A stretch of DNA of 64,000 nucleotides, from the NCBI RefSeq assembly GCF_030445035.2, contig NC_080676.1:18530940-18594939 (forward strand), read 5' to 3'. The DNA comes from Dasypus novemcinctus (taxonomy: Eukaryota; Chordata; Mammalia; Cingulata; Dasypodidae). This document shows, in pieces, positions 24,379-34,474 of the stretch; position 1 is the stretch's first letter, and the number at the start of each line of letters is the position of its first letter. Made by a program: the position numbers and the translations under genes. The notes under the pieces are model-generated. The model did not search any database. It was not told where the DNA came from and was given only the letters and a program-made list of their open reading frames with translations.

Positions 24379-25815
24379 GGCATCATATTAAGAGTAAAAA
24401 GCAGGATATATGGTTATTCTTCTGTAGGAGATGCATAGAGAAATATATAGGAAAGATAACTGGGATTGTTAGGGGCTGGGATAGCGTTGTTTTTCCACGT
24501 ACGGTGCTAGCACAAAGTAGACGTTCAATGAATGTCTAAATAAACAGATAACAGGAGTGACTGTGTGTCTGTGAAATAGCCAAGGTGGTAGGGTTAGGGA
24601 TGAAAGGTTTTCTTTATTTGAATTTCCTTTAATGTTATGTTGGCTTTCAAAACCAAAAAGAAACCACAAGCCCTTACTAAAAGCCAGTTTGTTAGGATTC
24701 TTTCCACAGGAGACTAAAAATTCTTAGTTGAAAATGAGGTGCTCCAGCTCACCTTTAAGACACGTAAGCAGCCAGGAGGTGAGGCCTGATTGGGCCTCCA
24801 TTTTCGCCCACATTTCCCTATCTCCAAGCCAAAGCTTCTGCAGTACGAGAGGCTAGAACAAGAGCTTGAAGCTAGCATCATTTCTACTGAGCGGAGCTAA
24901 CGGGACCTAACCTCATCAGCTTAGTGCTTTAGGTTCTGTTGTAGAAGAGACAGAGGTGGGACAGAGGGAATGTCTGAGCAGCCCCAGCAGAGAGCCGGCA
25001 GTGGCGGGGCTGCTGTAGCACGGAGCCCACACATACCCCCAGCACTTCAGAGGCGTCAGAGGGCTCTGAGACCTGGTTCCAGGAAAGCTGAGGTGCATGA
25101 TGGTGTCAAACAAGCTGCTCTCACTTGAGAGGGTCGGGCAGGGTGGTGAAGGTGTCAGGAGACGACAAGGCAAGTCAGGATCAAGATGCGTCATGCCTGG
25201 CAGACAAGACAAGCCTTGGCTGTGCTGTGCACGGCACCAAAGGGTATCACTTAAGGGGGAGGGTTGGATGCTCTCATCATCTCCATTAGTTCCCCCAAAC
25301 CACCCCAAGTAAGCATATGATCTTTCCCAGATAGGGTAACTGAGGGTTAAGAATTAACAAATAATTATGATTGCTAAATCATTGTACAGATGCTTTTATA
25401 TTATAAAACAGCAAAAGGTTAATACCTGAAATTACTGAAGCTGGCTAGAGTGACCCCCACCCAACCAGCTCATTCTAGATTTAACTTCACCTTTGTGTGT
25501 GCTTATTATTGTGATGGTTTAACATCCATATGGAAAACCTTGTGACTGACCTCTACTCTGTCCTTTCCTATCTCAGAAACTTGATCTCTGAAAATGATTG
25601 TAACTTAGTAAATCTCCCTGATTTGGAGTCCACCCCCAATTTGTTTGTTTATTAATGAAGGAAACTGTGTCCAGTTTTACCCCATGATTCATTAGCACCC
25701 TGGTGTTGTAAAATATTAGAATTTCTACACATCAAGGAGGCAGTTTGGAGCCAGGAGACCACTGTGATCCATTGCTTGCTCAACCAATAATATTTTTCAC
25801 TCTTTGGGGGGAAAA
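24379..25815. other. About 1.4 kb of non-L1 DNA inside the L1 block
   Basis: No L1, SINE or LTR text recognised. The base composition is balanced and unlike its L1 flanks. No exon-like frame with recognisable similarity is present. Possible origins are captured unique DNA, an unrecognised old repeat, or a rearrangement joining two L1 copies. Confidence 0.5.
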
Positions 25816-27884
25816 AAAGGAGTTTGTCGAGAAAGTGAAAATATTTGGGAACTACTTATCCCAAATAAAGTGTAATATCCAACATACATAAAGAATTCCT
25901 ACATCTTAAAAATAAAAAGACAAACAACCCATTAAAAAAAATGAGCAAGAGATTTGAACACTTTTCCAAAGCAGAAATACAAATGACTAAAACACACATG
26001 AAAATATGCTCATCACTAGTTATTAGGCAAATGAAAATGAAAACTACAATGAGAAATCATCTTACACCTATTAGATGGAGGTTATTTTTAAAAAAACAAA
26101 CAGAAAATTACAAGTGTTATAGAGGATGTGGAGGAAAGGGAACACTCATCCACTGCTGGTGAGAATGTAGAGTGGTGTGGCAATTGTGGAGCTTGGCTTG
26201 GAGTTCATCAGGAAGCTAACTATAGAATTGCCATATGATCCAGCAATCCCACTATTATGTATATACCCAGAAGAACTGAAAGCAGGGACACATACAGATA
26301 TATGCACATCAATGTTCATAGTGGCATTATTCACTACTGCCAAAAGTTGGAACCAACACAAGTGTCCATCAACAGATGAATGGAAAAGCAAAATGTGGTG
26401 TATGTATACAATGGCGTATCACTCAGCTATAAGAAGGAATGAAGTATTGACACATGACAACATGGATGAATCTTGAAGACCTTGTGTTGAGTGAAGTAAT
26501 CCAGTCACTAAAGGACAAATATTGCCTGACTTCACCGAGATGACCTAAGCAAAATGATCAGACTCACAGAGCTAGTCTGGAAGAGAGGTTACCAGGACAT
26601 GGAAAGGCAGTAGAGAGTGGTGAGCCGATGCTCAATCTGGGCAGAACCTATGGTAAAGTGGAAGGGGGTAGTTTGGCAGTGGATGAGGGTGACAGTGGTG
26701 CAGTGATGTGAGTGGGGTGGATGGTGCTGGATTGTGAAGGTAAGCAGGAACTGGGGGGAGACCTGGAGGAAGGAACAGGTGAACTCTGGGGAGGTGGAGG
26801 TCTGGGGTTGAAAGTACAATTGTGCAACTATTCTTTTGGCAAATATGGCAGGGAAGGTAACTGGTGAAGGGGGATGTGTGGGAAAGGGTACATGTGGGGT
26901 ATGCTTCTATAGAATATGCATGTGTTCATCTTGGCAAAGGGAGTTACCTAAGTGGGTGGAAACCCACACAACTGGGGATTCCGGCTATGTTCTCACATAG
27001 AGGTGCAAGAATCTCTCAAGGACATGGGCATTGCCTAATAAAAGGAAAGAGACCAATATATTAAGCCATCAATATTTTTTTAAAGATTTATTTATTTATT
27101 TCTCTCCCCTCCACCCCCCACCCTGGTTGTCTGTTCTCTGTGTCTATTTGCTGCTTTTTCTTCTTTGTCTGCTTCTCTTGTTGTCAGTGGCTCTGGGAAT
27201 CTGTGTTTCTCTTTGTTGCATCATCTTGTTGTGTCAGCTCTCCATGTGTGCGGCACCATTCCTGGGCAGGCTGCACTTACTTTCAAGCTGGGCGACTCTC
27301 CTTACGGGGCGCACTCCTTGTGCATGGGGCTCCCCTACGCAGGGGTCACCCCTGCATGGCAGGGCACTCTTTGCATGCATCAGCACTGTGCATGGGCCAG
27401 CTGCACACGGGTCAAGGAGGCCCGGGGTTTGAACGGTAGACAGATGCCCTATCCATTGGGCCAAGTCTGCTTCCCAAGCCATCAATATTAATGACTGTAA
27501 CTATGAACCTTGTTCTTGAAAAATAGGTTCCTAGGGGAGGGGAAGGGAAGAATAGGTGGAACATAGGGCATTTTTAGAGCACTGGAATTGTTCTGCATGA
27601 TTTTGCAATGATGGATACAGGCCATTATACATTTTGTCAAAACTTATAATATGGTATGGTGTAAAATATAAAGCATGAGGTAAACTATCAGCCATGGTTA
27701 GAAGCAATGCTTCAATATGTGTTCATGAATTTTAACAAATGTACCATACTCATGTAATACGTTAATAGGAGAAAATGTGAGAGGGGGAGGAGATGGGGTA
27801 TATGAGAATCCCCTATATTTTCCATGTCACTTTTCTGTAACCTAAAGCTTCTTTGGAAATAAAGTGAAAAAAAAAAAAAAAAGA
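25816..27884 (+). mobile_element. L1 3' end with A-tail
   Basis: It begins inside ORF2 with GAGAAAGTGAAAATATTTGG, the ORF2 C-terminal part ends at 26476 (RRNEVLTHDNMDES), and a long 3'UTR follows. That 3'UTR contains GGAAACCCACACAACTGGGG and AATAAAGTG before an A-tail at about 27869-27884. The DAS SINE at 27077-27475 interrupts it. No convincing target-site duplication was found for this copy. Confidence 0.85.
27077..27475 (-). mobile_element. DAS-type SINE, full length, antisense
   Basis: The plus strand starts with the reverse A-tail and AAAGATTTATTTATTTATTT and ends with the tRNA-like head GGGCCAAGTCTGCTTCCC. A perfect 14-bp duplication AAGCCATCAATATT flanks it (27063-27076, 27476-27489). 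It interrupts the L1 3'UTR and is therefore younger. Confidence 0.95.
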
Positions 27885-29020
27885 CAACAACAGTGTGGTA
27901 TGAATATACAGAAGAAATTGTAAACATATATAAAAGATAACATATATAAAAGATAACAGATATTATGGTGATGAAATGCACAAACCAAGACTTTTTTTGG
28001 CTTTGTTTTCGATGCAATTTGGGATTACAGAAAAGTTACAGCTATGCCAGGGGAGGATCACTGGTGCAGGGGGCTGTGGTGGGGGATGTGTGGGTAAGGA
28101 TGTAAATGGGGCATGCCTTTATGGAATATGAACGTGTTCGTGTTATCTCCGTGGGTGGAGACCCACACGATAACCAACAAAATATTACATTTCCATCCTG
28201 GAGAGTCCTGCTACATTCTCTAATAGAGTGGCAAGAATCTCTGGAGGACATAGGCAGTGCCTAGTGAAAGAGGAAAGATCAAAATGCCACGCCCTTGATA
28301 TTAACGCTGGTACTTACGAATCTTATTCTTGTAAAATTGAAACTAAGTCTAGTAAAGTCTTATATTGCTTAAGAGTTTCTTCCTGAAAACCATCTCGTTA
28401 CTCAAATGTGGCCTCTTTCTAAGCCAAACTCAGCATATACGCTAACTGTCCCCCTCCCCCATGTGGAACATAACTCCCAGGGGCGGGCCTCCCTGCATTG
28501 AGGGATTATTTTACCAAGTGCCTACTAGCAAGGCATTTGGAAAAAGACTTTGACAGAAAGGGGCAAATATTAAATACAAAAGAATTTTTACAGCTAAGAG
28601 AATTCAAAGTGAGCTGGGAGGTCATGCCAGAGATTACGCTTATGCATATCTCAGGAGGATCTCACTGTCTGCCTCAGTAAACAAAGTCTCAAGCAGGGGT
28701 GCTGCAAAGGGCTCTGGAGACATCTAGACGCTATAGGCAGGGCAGACAGCCCCAGGAAATCAGCATCCCTTCAGTGGGCCTTACCTTGGAATATATGCTA
28801 ATCTATTTCCTCAGTGTAACAGAGTTTGACTCATTTATAACTTCCCTACACATGGCACTTCTTCCCCTTTTACTTGAACCTATAATTTGCACTATACTAG
28901 TTAATTATACGTCCCAGAGACTTAAGTCTTCAGTCTGTTCACGTGCTGGTTGAGCCCTGAATCTCAGCTGAGTTGCAGCCAACACCTACTCTCTAGTTCA
29001 TCAGACTCACCCAGGACAAC
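27885..29020 (+). mobile_element. L1 remnant: ORF1 scrap joined to 3'UTR, left part
   Basis: About 27917-27995 repeats the ORF1 text of 22610-22680 (ATACAGAAGAAATTGTAAAC, then GATAACAGATATTATGGTGA), with a local duplication of AAAAGATAACATATAT. From about 28030 it is L1 3'UTR homologous to 26840-27060 (GGAGACCCACACGATAACC). Most of ORF1, all of ORF2 and the start of the 3'UTR are missing between them. Confidence 0.7.
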
Positions 29021-29644
29021 TGTATTAGTCAGTCAAAGGGGTGCTAATGCAAAATACCAGAAACTGGCTGGTTTTTATAAAGGGTCTTTATTTGGGGTAG
29101 GAGCTTACAGATACCAGGCCATAAAGCATAAGTTACTTCTCTCACCAAAGTTTATTTCCATGTGTTGGAGCAAGATAGTTGCCGACATCTGTGAGGCTTC
29201 CTGGGTTCCTTTAGGCTCAGCTCCTCTGTTTTCTCCACAAGGTCAGCTGTAGACTATCAGGTGATGGGCTCTGTCTCTCTTCCTGGGGTTTCTGCCATGT
29301 CTAAGGAGCTGTCTCTATTCCTCTGTGTTCTTCTCCTGGCCCAGGTCCTCTCTTCCTGGGGATTTCTTCTCTTTTCTCTGTGAGCTTACTTCCTGGGGCA
29401 CGAGCTTAAGGCTTCAGCATCAAACTCCAACAACAAAACTGCAACATCAGAAATGCTCAACTCTGTCCTTCGCCATGTCTTTTATCTGTGAGTCCCCACC
29501 CACCAAGGGGCAGGGACTCAATGCCCTAATGATGTAACCCAATCAAAGCCCTAATCATAATTTAATCATGCCCAGGTACAGACCAGATTACAAACATAAT
29601 CCAGTATCTATTTTTGTAATTCATAACTATATCAAACTGCTACA
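29021..29644 (-). mobile_element. Solo LTR, MaLR/ERVL-like, antisense
   Basis: On the minus strand it begins TGTAGCAGTTTGATATAGTT and ends with GACTAATACA. A 5-bp duplication ACAAC flanks it (29016-29020, 29645-29649), the size expected for ERVL/MaLR. It is 624 bp, with no internal genes. The L1 3'UTR continues on the other side. Confidence 0.8.
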
Positions 29645-30673
29645 ACAACTAACAAAAGGATGTTGATGGACGACACCCATCCCCAAAAACAGAGAGCACC
29701 TACAACTGTAAGCAAGAAAGTTCCATCCAACTGTCCCATGGGATCTAACTCCCCCTCTATCGGAAGCAGTGTGGGCATCACCATCCCAAAATCCTCAGGA
29801 TTTAGGAATGAACACACATACAGAGGAATGCAACTATGGACCAAAATAGACATCATTATTCTAGTAATGGAAGACTTGTAACATTGATATAAAGATAGTG
29901 GTCACCAGAGATTGGGGGGGGGGGGCCAGGGAGTAGGTGTAACATGGGCATGGGCATTTTGGGACATTGAAATTGTTCTCCATGACATTGCAATGACAGG
30001 CTGTTATACATTTTGTAAAAACCTATAAAATTGTATGATGCAAAGTGTAAACCATAATGTAATCTATAGACTATGGTTAGTAGCAATGCTTCAATATTTG
30101 TTTATCAATTGTAACAAATGTACCACACTAATGAAAGATGTCATTAATAGGGGAAAATGTGAGAGGGGAAAGGGAAGGGGTATATGAGAATCCCCTATAT
30201 TTTCAATGTAACTTTTCTTTCTTTTTTTTTTTAAGATTTATTTTTTTATTTATTTCTCTCCCCTCCCCCAGTTGTCTGCTCTCTGTGTCCATTCGCAGTG
30301 TGTTCTTCTGTGACCGCTTCTATCCTTATCAGCAGCACTGGGAATCTGTGTTTCCTTCTGTTGCATCGTCTTGTTGTGTCAGCTCTCCGTGTGGGCAGTG
30401 CCAGTCTTGGGCAGGCTGCACTTTCTTTCATGCTGGGCGACTGTCCTTACGGGGAGCACTCCTTGCGTGTGGGGCTCCCCTACACAGGGGACACCCCTGA
30501 GTGGCAGGGCACTCCTTGTATGCATCAGCACTGTGCATGGGCCAGCTCCACACGGGTCAAGGAGGCCCGGGGTTTGAACTGCAGACCTCCCGTGTGGTAG
30601 GCGGACGTCCTATCCAATGGACCAAGTCTGCTTCCCTCTGTAAATGAAAACTTCTTTAAAAATAAAGTTTAAA
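29645..30673 (+). mobile_element. L1 3'UTR, right part with terminal A-tail
   Basis: Text parallels 27540-27884 (TATACATTTTGTAAAAACCT, then GGGGTATATGAGAATCCCCT) and ends AATAAAGTTTAAAAAAA. It contains a 12-base poly-G run at 29914-29925 and the SINE at 30219-30636. The tail abuts the second copy of AAAATGTTCTAAA. Confidence 0.85.
30219..30636 (-). mobile_element. DAS-type SINE, antisense
   Basis: A T-run then AAGATTTATTTTTTTATTTA at the left, and the tRNA-like head GGACCAAGTCTGCTTCCC at the right. The L1 text ACTTTTCT resumes as TCTGTAAATG. Only a short TCT repeat is visible as target-site duplication. Confidence 0.9.
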
Positions 30674-30810
30674 AAAATGTTCTAAACTTAGTTGTGAAGG
30701 TTGCACAACTGTAAATATACTAAAAATCTTTGAATTGTATGCTTAAAATTGGTGAAGTTTATGGTATGTGAATTGTACCTCAATGAAGATGTTTTTGAAA
30801 GAAATGGCAA
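30674..30810 (+). mobile_element. Older L1 3'UTR, right portion
   Basis: AAAATGTTCTAAACTTAGTT, then AGGTTGCACAACTGTAAATA and ATGTGAATTGTACCTCAATG are the terminal L1 3'UTR text. This continues directly from 21055. Confidence 0.82.
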
Positions 30811-31331
30811 TGTACTTAGTCATCGGGCTGCTGCAACTCCAGCTTACAAAAAAGAGTGGGCAAATTCAGACCTCCAAGAATATTATTTCTTGAATCTAAA
30901 CTTCCCATTAGAATTGGACAGGTTGTGATCACTGGCAAGAATTCTGGGTACAGATTTCTGTGTTACCAATTAAGGACAAATTTTAAGTAGCTCCTTAACT
31001 GCTTAGTTCTTCTGCATGGCCAGATGTGATTTATCTAATTCATGGACTGTCCATGGGAACTCTTTGCATCTCAAGCCAGCAGTTTGCTCTCTGCTATGGA
31101 ATGTATTTCCAGGTCAGTTGCCCCCATCATCAATTAGCGTCTGTGTTCAAGGGAATGCAAACTGATTTCAGCATTATCGTAAAGCAAACATAATTAGGAA
31201 GGTAAGTATCCTGCCAAAAACTTACATAATGCACTCCCACGCCAACTAAAAACGAATTTTGGGCCTTCCATGCCAAATCTACCCCTAATTTAGCATAGGT
31301 TTAAATGGTTAATGTTATGCATACTCATTCC
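30811..31331. other. Intergenic DNA, nothing recognised
   Basis: No exon-like frame or repeat could be supported in this stretch. Confidence 0.6.
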
Positions 31332-31740
31332 TTTTTTTTTTTTTTTAAGATTATTTATTTCTCTCCCCTCTCTTCATTGGCTGCTCTCTCTGTCCATTCA
31401 CTGTGTATTCTTCTGTGTCTGCTGGTATTCCCATTAGGTGACTCCAGGAACTGATCCTGGGACCTTCCAGAGTGGGAAAGGGGTGATCTTTCTCTTATGC
31501 CATCTCAGCTCCCTGGTCTGCTGCATCTCTTATTGTCTCTCCTCTGTGTCTCTTTTTGTTGCTTCACCTTGCTGCATCAGCTCTCTGCATGTGCCAGCAC
31601 TCCTGCACGGGGCAGCATTCCACATGGGCCAGCTTGCCACAAGGGCCAGCTTGCCTTTCACCAGGATGCCCTGGGTATCGAACCTTAGACCTACTTTATG
31701 GTAGACAGAAACCCAATTGCTTGAGCCACATCTGCTTCCC
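31332..31740 (-). mobile_element. tRNA-derived SINE, antisense, diverged subfamily
   Basis: Poly-T then AAGATTATTTATTTCTCTCC at the left and GAGCCACATCTGCTTCCCTA at the right. The middle contains AACTGATCCTGGGACCTTCC, absent from the common DAS copies here, so it is probably a composite or older subfamily like that at 16178. Confidence 0.8.
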
Positions 31741-31879
31741 TAACTTAAATTGTTTAAATTGTTTCAAAAAGTCTGCTAGCTCTGATTTCTCAGGAAAGAA
31801 TTAACAAGCTAAAGTCTCAAATGTCTGTCTCACTATACTGTGTCTATCCACTGTCTCCAAAGCCTTACAATCCAGAATG

Positions 31880-32045
31880 TTTTAACATCTCCCTATTCAA
31901 GTTTGGCCTATAGACCAGCAGCAACCCCATCACCTGGATGCCCACATCAGACGACTGAATCAGGCTCTGCAGTTTAACAAGAGCCCCAGGAAACTGGTGT
32001 GTGCATTCAAGTTTGAAAAGCCCTCCTCTCCCACACAACTGAAAC
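31880..32045 (-). repeat. MER5-like hAT DNA transposon relic
   Basis: GACCAGCAGCAACCCCATCA, then CTGAATCAGGCTCTGCAG and CATTCAAGTTTGAAAAGCCC match a MER5-type nonautonomous hAT element. Both ends are degraded. Confidence 0.65.
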
Positions 32046-32814
32046 TCAAAGCAGAGCAGCCTTAGAAAAACTGGGCAGTCAGTCATTTATAAGCAATCTT
32101 GACTAAGACCACAAGTAAAAGAAGATTGTGGCAACCTCAAAATGTCCCCATGTGATTCAAAGAGGTAAAAGCTGTAAACTTTCAATTTATGTAAATACAC
32201 AAAACACAAGGAAAGAAGGCTGTAGGGACTGCTTTCATTTAACCCCCCTGGGAAGGGGAGCAGAGAGGAGCATGTCCCTCAGGGTAGGTCTCAGGTTGTC
32301 CTCGTTGCCCCCAATGCTTCCTCCTGGTTCTACTCTTTTAGACTCAGAACCACAAGCCTGGGACTCAGCCTGGGACACTTAGGCTGCAAGCAGCAGGTGG
32401 TTACCCAGCGCTATGACAGGAGGGCCCTGGGTGAAAGATAGAAACTTCACTCTTCCAGGTCCACCTATTAGTAAGGAAAGGAGCAATTCAGACCTGGAAG
32501 CACCTCTCCCTGTTTTCCTCCTCCCCACTAAAGTATACAATTCAAGGATAACGTTTCTACTCCTTAAAGAGCTCCAAGTCTTCCAAGCCTACAGAGCTGG
32601 AGTAAGTGGAAACCCATCCATTGCACCTTCCTCTCCCATACCATGCTTCCTGCAAAGGAAGTTTATAGTACCAGGTCAGGTAACCCAGCAGGTCTTCCAT
32701 CCATGTGAATCAGGGTTCTCCATGACACAAAGATGAGGGTGGGGGAAGTGGGATAGTAGGGCAGAGGACTGAAGAGAGGCTCCTGGAAGTTGCTACATAA
32801 AATGCTGATTCTTT

Positions 32815-32925
32815 CCTTCTACACTTAAGATTCAGGAGGTCTGAGTTTAGGCCCAGAAATTTGCATTTTAACAAGTGCCCCAAGCAATCCTGATGTAGGA
32901 GATCCAGGCCCACACTTAAGGAAAC
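32815..32925 (+). repeat. MER5-like hAT DNA transposon relic
   Basis: GAAATTTGCATTTTAACAAG and CCCCAAGCAATCCTGATGTA match MER5 text. Partial copy. Confidence 0.6.
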
Positions 32926-33144
32926 AGTAAAATAATTGTTTTGAGGAAAAGCAGTACCACCTTTGCAAAGAAATGACTTATTCTTAAGAATCTATTTCAC
33001 TTCTTGAACTATTGTCAACTTACTGCTTGACTTCCAAATACTTTTGTAATATTCATTCATCACTGACTGAGCAACTGCTGTTTACAGGTGATTTGTCCTG
33101 TCAGCTGTTTTCCTGCTCTGTGTGGGCTAGGTGAAAGGAATGGT

Positions 33145-33545
33145 GTCTTCGGCTGCCAAGGCTGCTGTAGCAAATACCACAGACTGGGTGGCTTAAACAA
33201 CAGGACTTTTTTGTCTCATAATTTTGGAGGCTAGAAGTCCAAAACCAGGGTATCGGCAGGCCATGCTTTCTTTGAAGTCTGTAGCATTCTGGTGTTGGCA
33301 CTGCATTTCTGCCCCCATCACATGGCCCTCTCGCTCCTGTGGCTTTTACTTGTGTCCAAATTTCCTTTGCTGATAAGGATCCCCGTCATATTAGATCTAG
33401 GGCCACCTTGCTACAGTTTGGTCTCATCTCACCAGGGTCTTTGATGATCCCAATTACGAATGAGTTCACATCCACAGGACTAAGGGTCAGGACTTGGACG
33501 GGACTTGGGGGGGGAGGGGGTGACGATGATTCAATCTACCACAGG
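33145..33545 (-). repeat. MLT1-like (MaLR) LTR relic, antisense
   Basis: AATACCACAGACTGGGTGGC, then TTGGAGGCTAGAAGTCCAAA and, further on, TCATATTAGATCTAGGGCCA read as the reverse complement of an MLT1 LTR. A G-rich run and TCAATCTACCACA mark the far end. Confidence 0.7.
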
Positions 33546-33714
33546 TGGAGTGGTGAAGTGAGAACTATTTCTCAATTTCCTAAAAAAATGACAAATTGAC
33601 CTTCTCCAGATTTGTGAAACAGATGAACCTTAAACAACTACATTACCTAACTACAGTTACCGTAATTTACTAGTCTTTTTAAAGCGTCCTGTGCCAGCAA
33701 TGTGAGAAGTTCAG

Positions 33715-33920
33715 TTCTGAAAGCAATTTGTCAGGGTTCAAATCCTAAACGTGCTCCTTAGATTACAGGTCCACAGACAAGTAAGTATTGAGCTTCTCTG
33801 CACTTCGTTCTGCTAACAGTCAGTAAAATGGGGATAGTATACCTACCTTACCGCGGTAGAGGGACTTAAACATCTAATGGGTACAGATGACTCCATAAAT
33901 AATACTTACTGAAGGCTCAT
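33715..33920 (+). repeat. MIR relic
   Basis: GGGTTCAAATCCTAAACGTG (MIR tRNA-like region), then CAGTAAAATGGGGATAGTAT and ACCTACCTTACCGCGG. It lies about 450 bases upstream of the GYG1 TATA box. Confidence 0.75.
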
Positions 33921-34323
33921 TCTATTTTTAGGGTAAAACCACAAAACCATTGTGAAGACACTAATTCCAAAGGCTGATTTGGAATTGTCGGTGAGAAAAA
34001 TGGATCTAAACTCCTATATTGTCATTAATTCAAGCAGCTCTGACGTATCGTAATTAGAATACTTTGTTTTGCTTGTTTTTAAGGATCCCAAACTCTTGGT
34101 TTCTGCAGGAGTTTGTCCTGCTGATGCTTATACTGGGTCGGAAGTTTCCCTCCAACTACCCAACTCTGGGGGCGCAGGGAGGCGAGCGGCGCGGGACAGG
34201 TGGCCCTGGGAGGAGGCGCGCGGGGTGGGGCGGTGGAGCGGGCCCCGCAGCCCCGCGGCCCCGCGGCCCAGCCCCGCCCCGCGCCGCAGGGAGGATGCCC
34301 GCGGCTGCCGGAGCGTGCGCGCC

Positions 34324-34344
34324 CACGTGACGGCCGCTATAAGA
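34324..34344 (+). promoter_or_regulatory. GYG1: GYG1 core promoter: E-box/CRE-like element and TATA box
   Basis: CACGTG at 34324-34329 overlaps TGACG at 34328-34332, giving CACGTGACG, which resembles a combined USF/MYC and CREB/ATF site. TATAAGA follows at 34338-34344, about 125 bases before the ATG. A CCCCGCCCC GC box lies at 34272-34280 and more GC boxes lie upstream. A TATA box inside a CpG island is a minority arrangement. Factor binding is inferred from motif matches only. Confidence 0.75.
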
Positions 34345-34367
34345 GCGCGGCGGGCGGACAGAAGGCT

Positions 34368-34474
34368 CCCGCCGCGCCTCCTCGCTGGCCGCGCTGCGTC
34401 CCGGCGCCCGGGTTCTACGAGCCACCGACCTGCGGCCGCGGCAGCCGCGCGCGCCCCCCGCGGCGTCATGACAG
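34368..34474 (+). CDS. GYG1: GYG1 exon 1: 5'UTR and first 7 coding bases
   Basis: The ATG is at 34468-34470, and the coding part is ATG ACA G before a GTACGC donor at 34475. The start sits in an adequate Kozak context (G at -3, A at +4). It joins exon 2 to give the expected N-terminus MTDQAFVTL. The transcription start at about 34368 is inferred from the TATA box 30 bases upstream and is not observed. The leader of about 100 bases is very GC-rich and contains no upstream ATG, so no uORF is expected. Confidence 0.85.
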
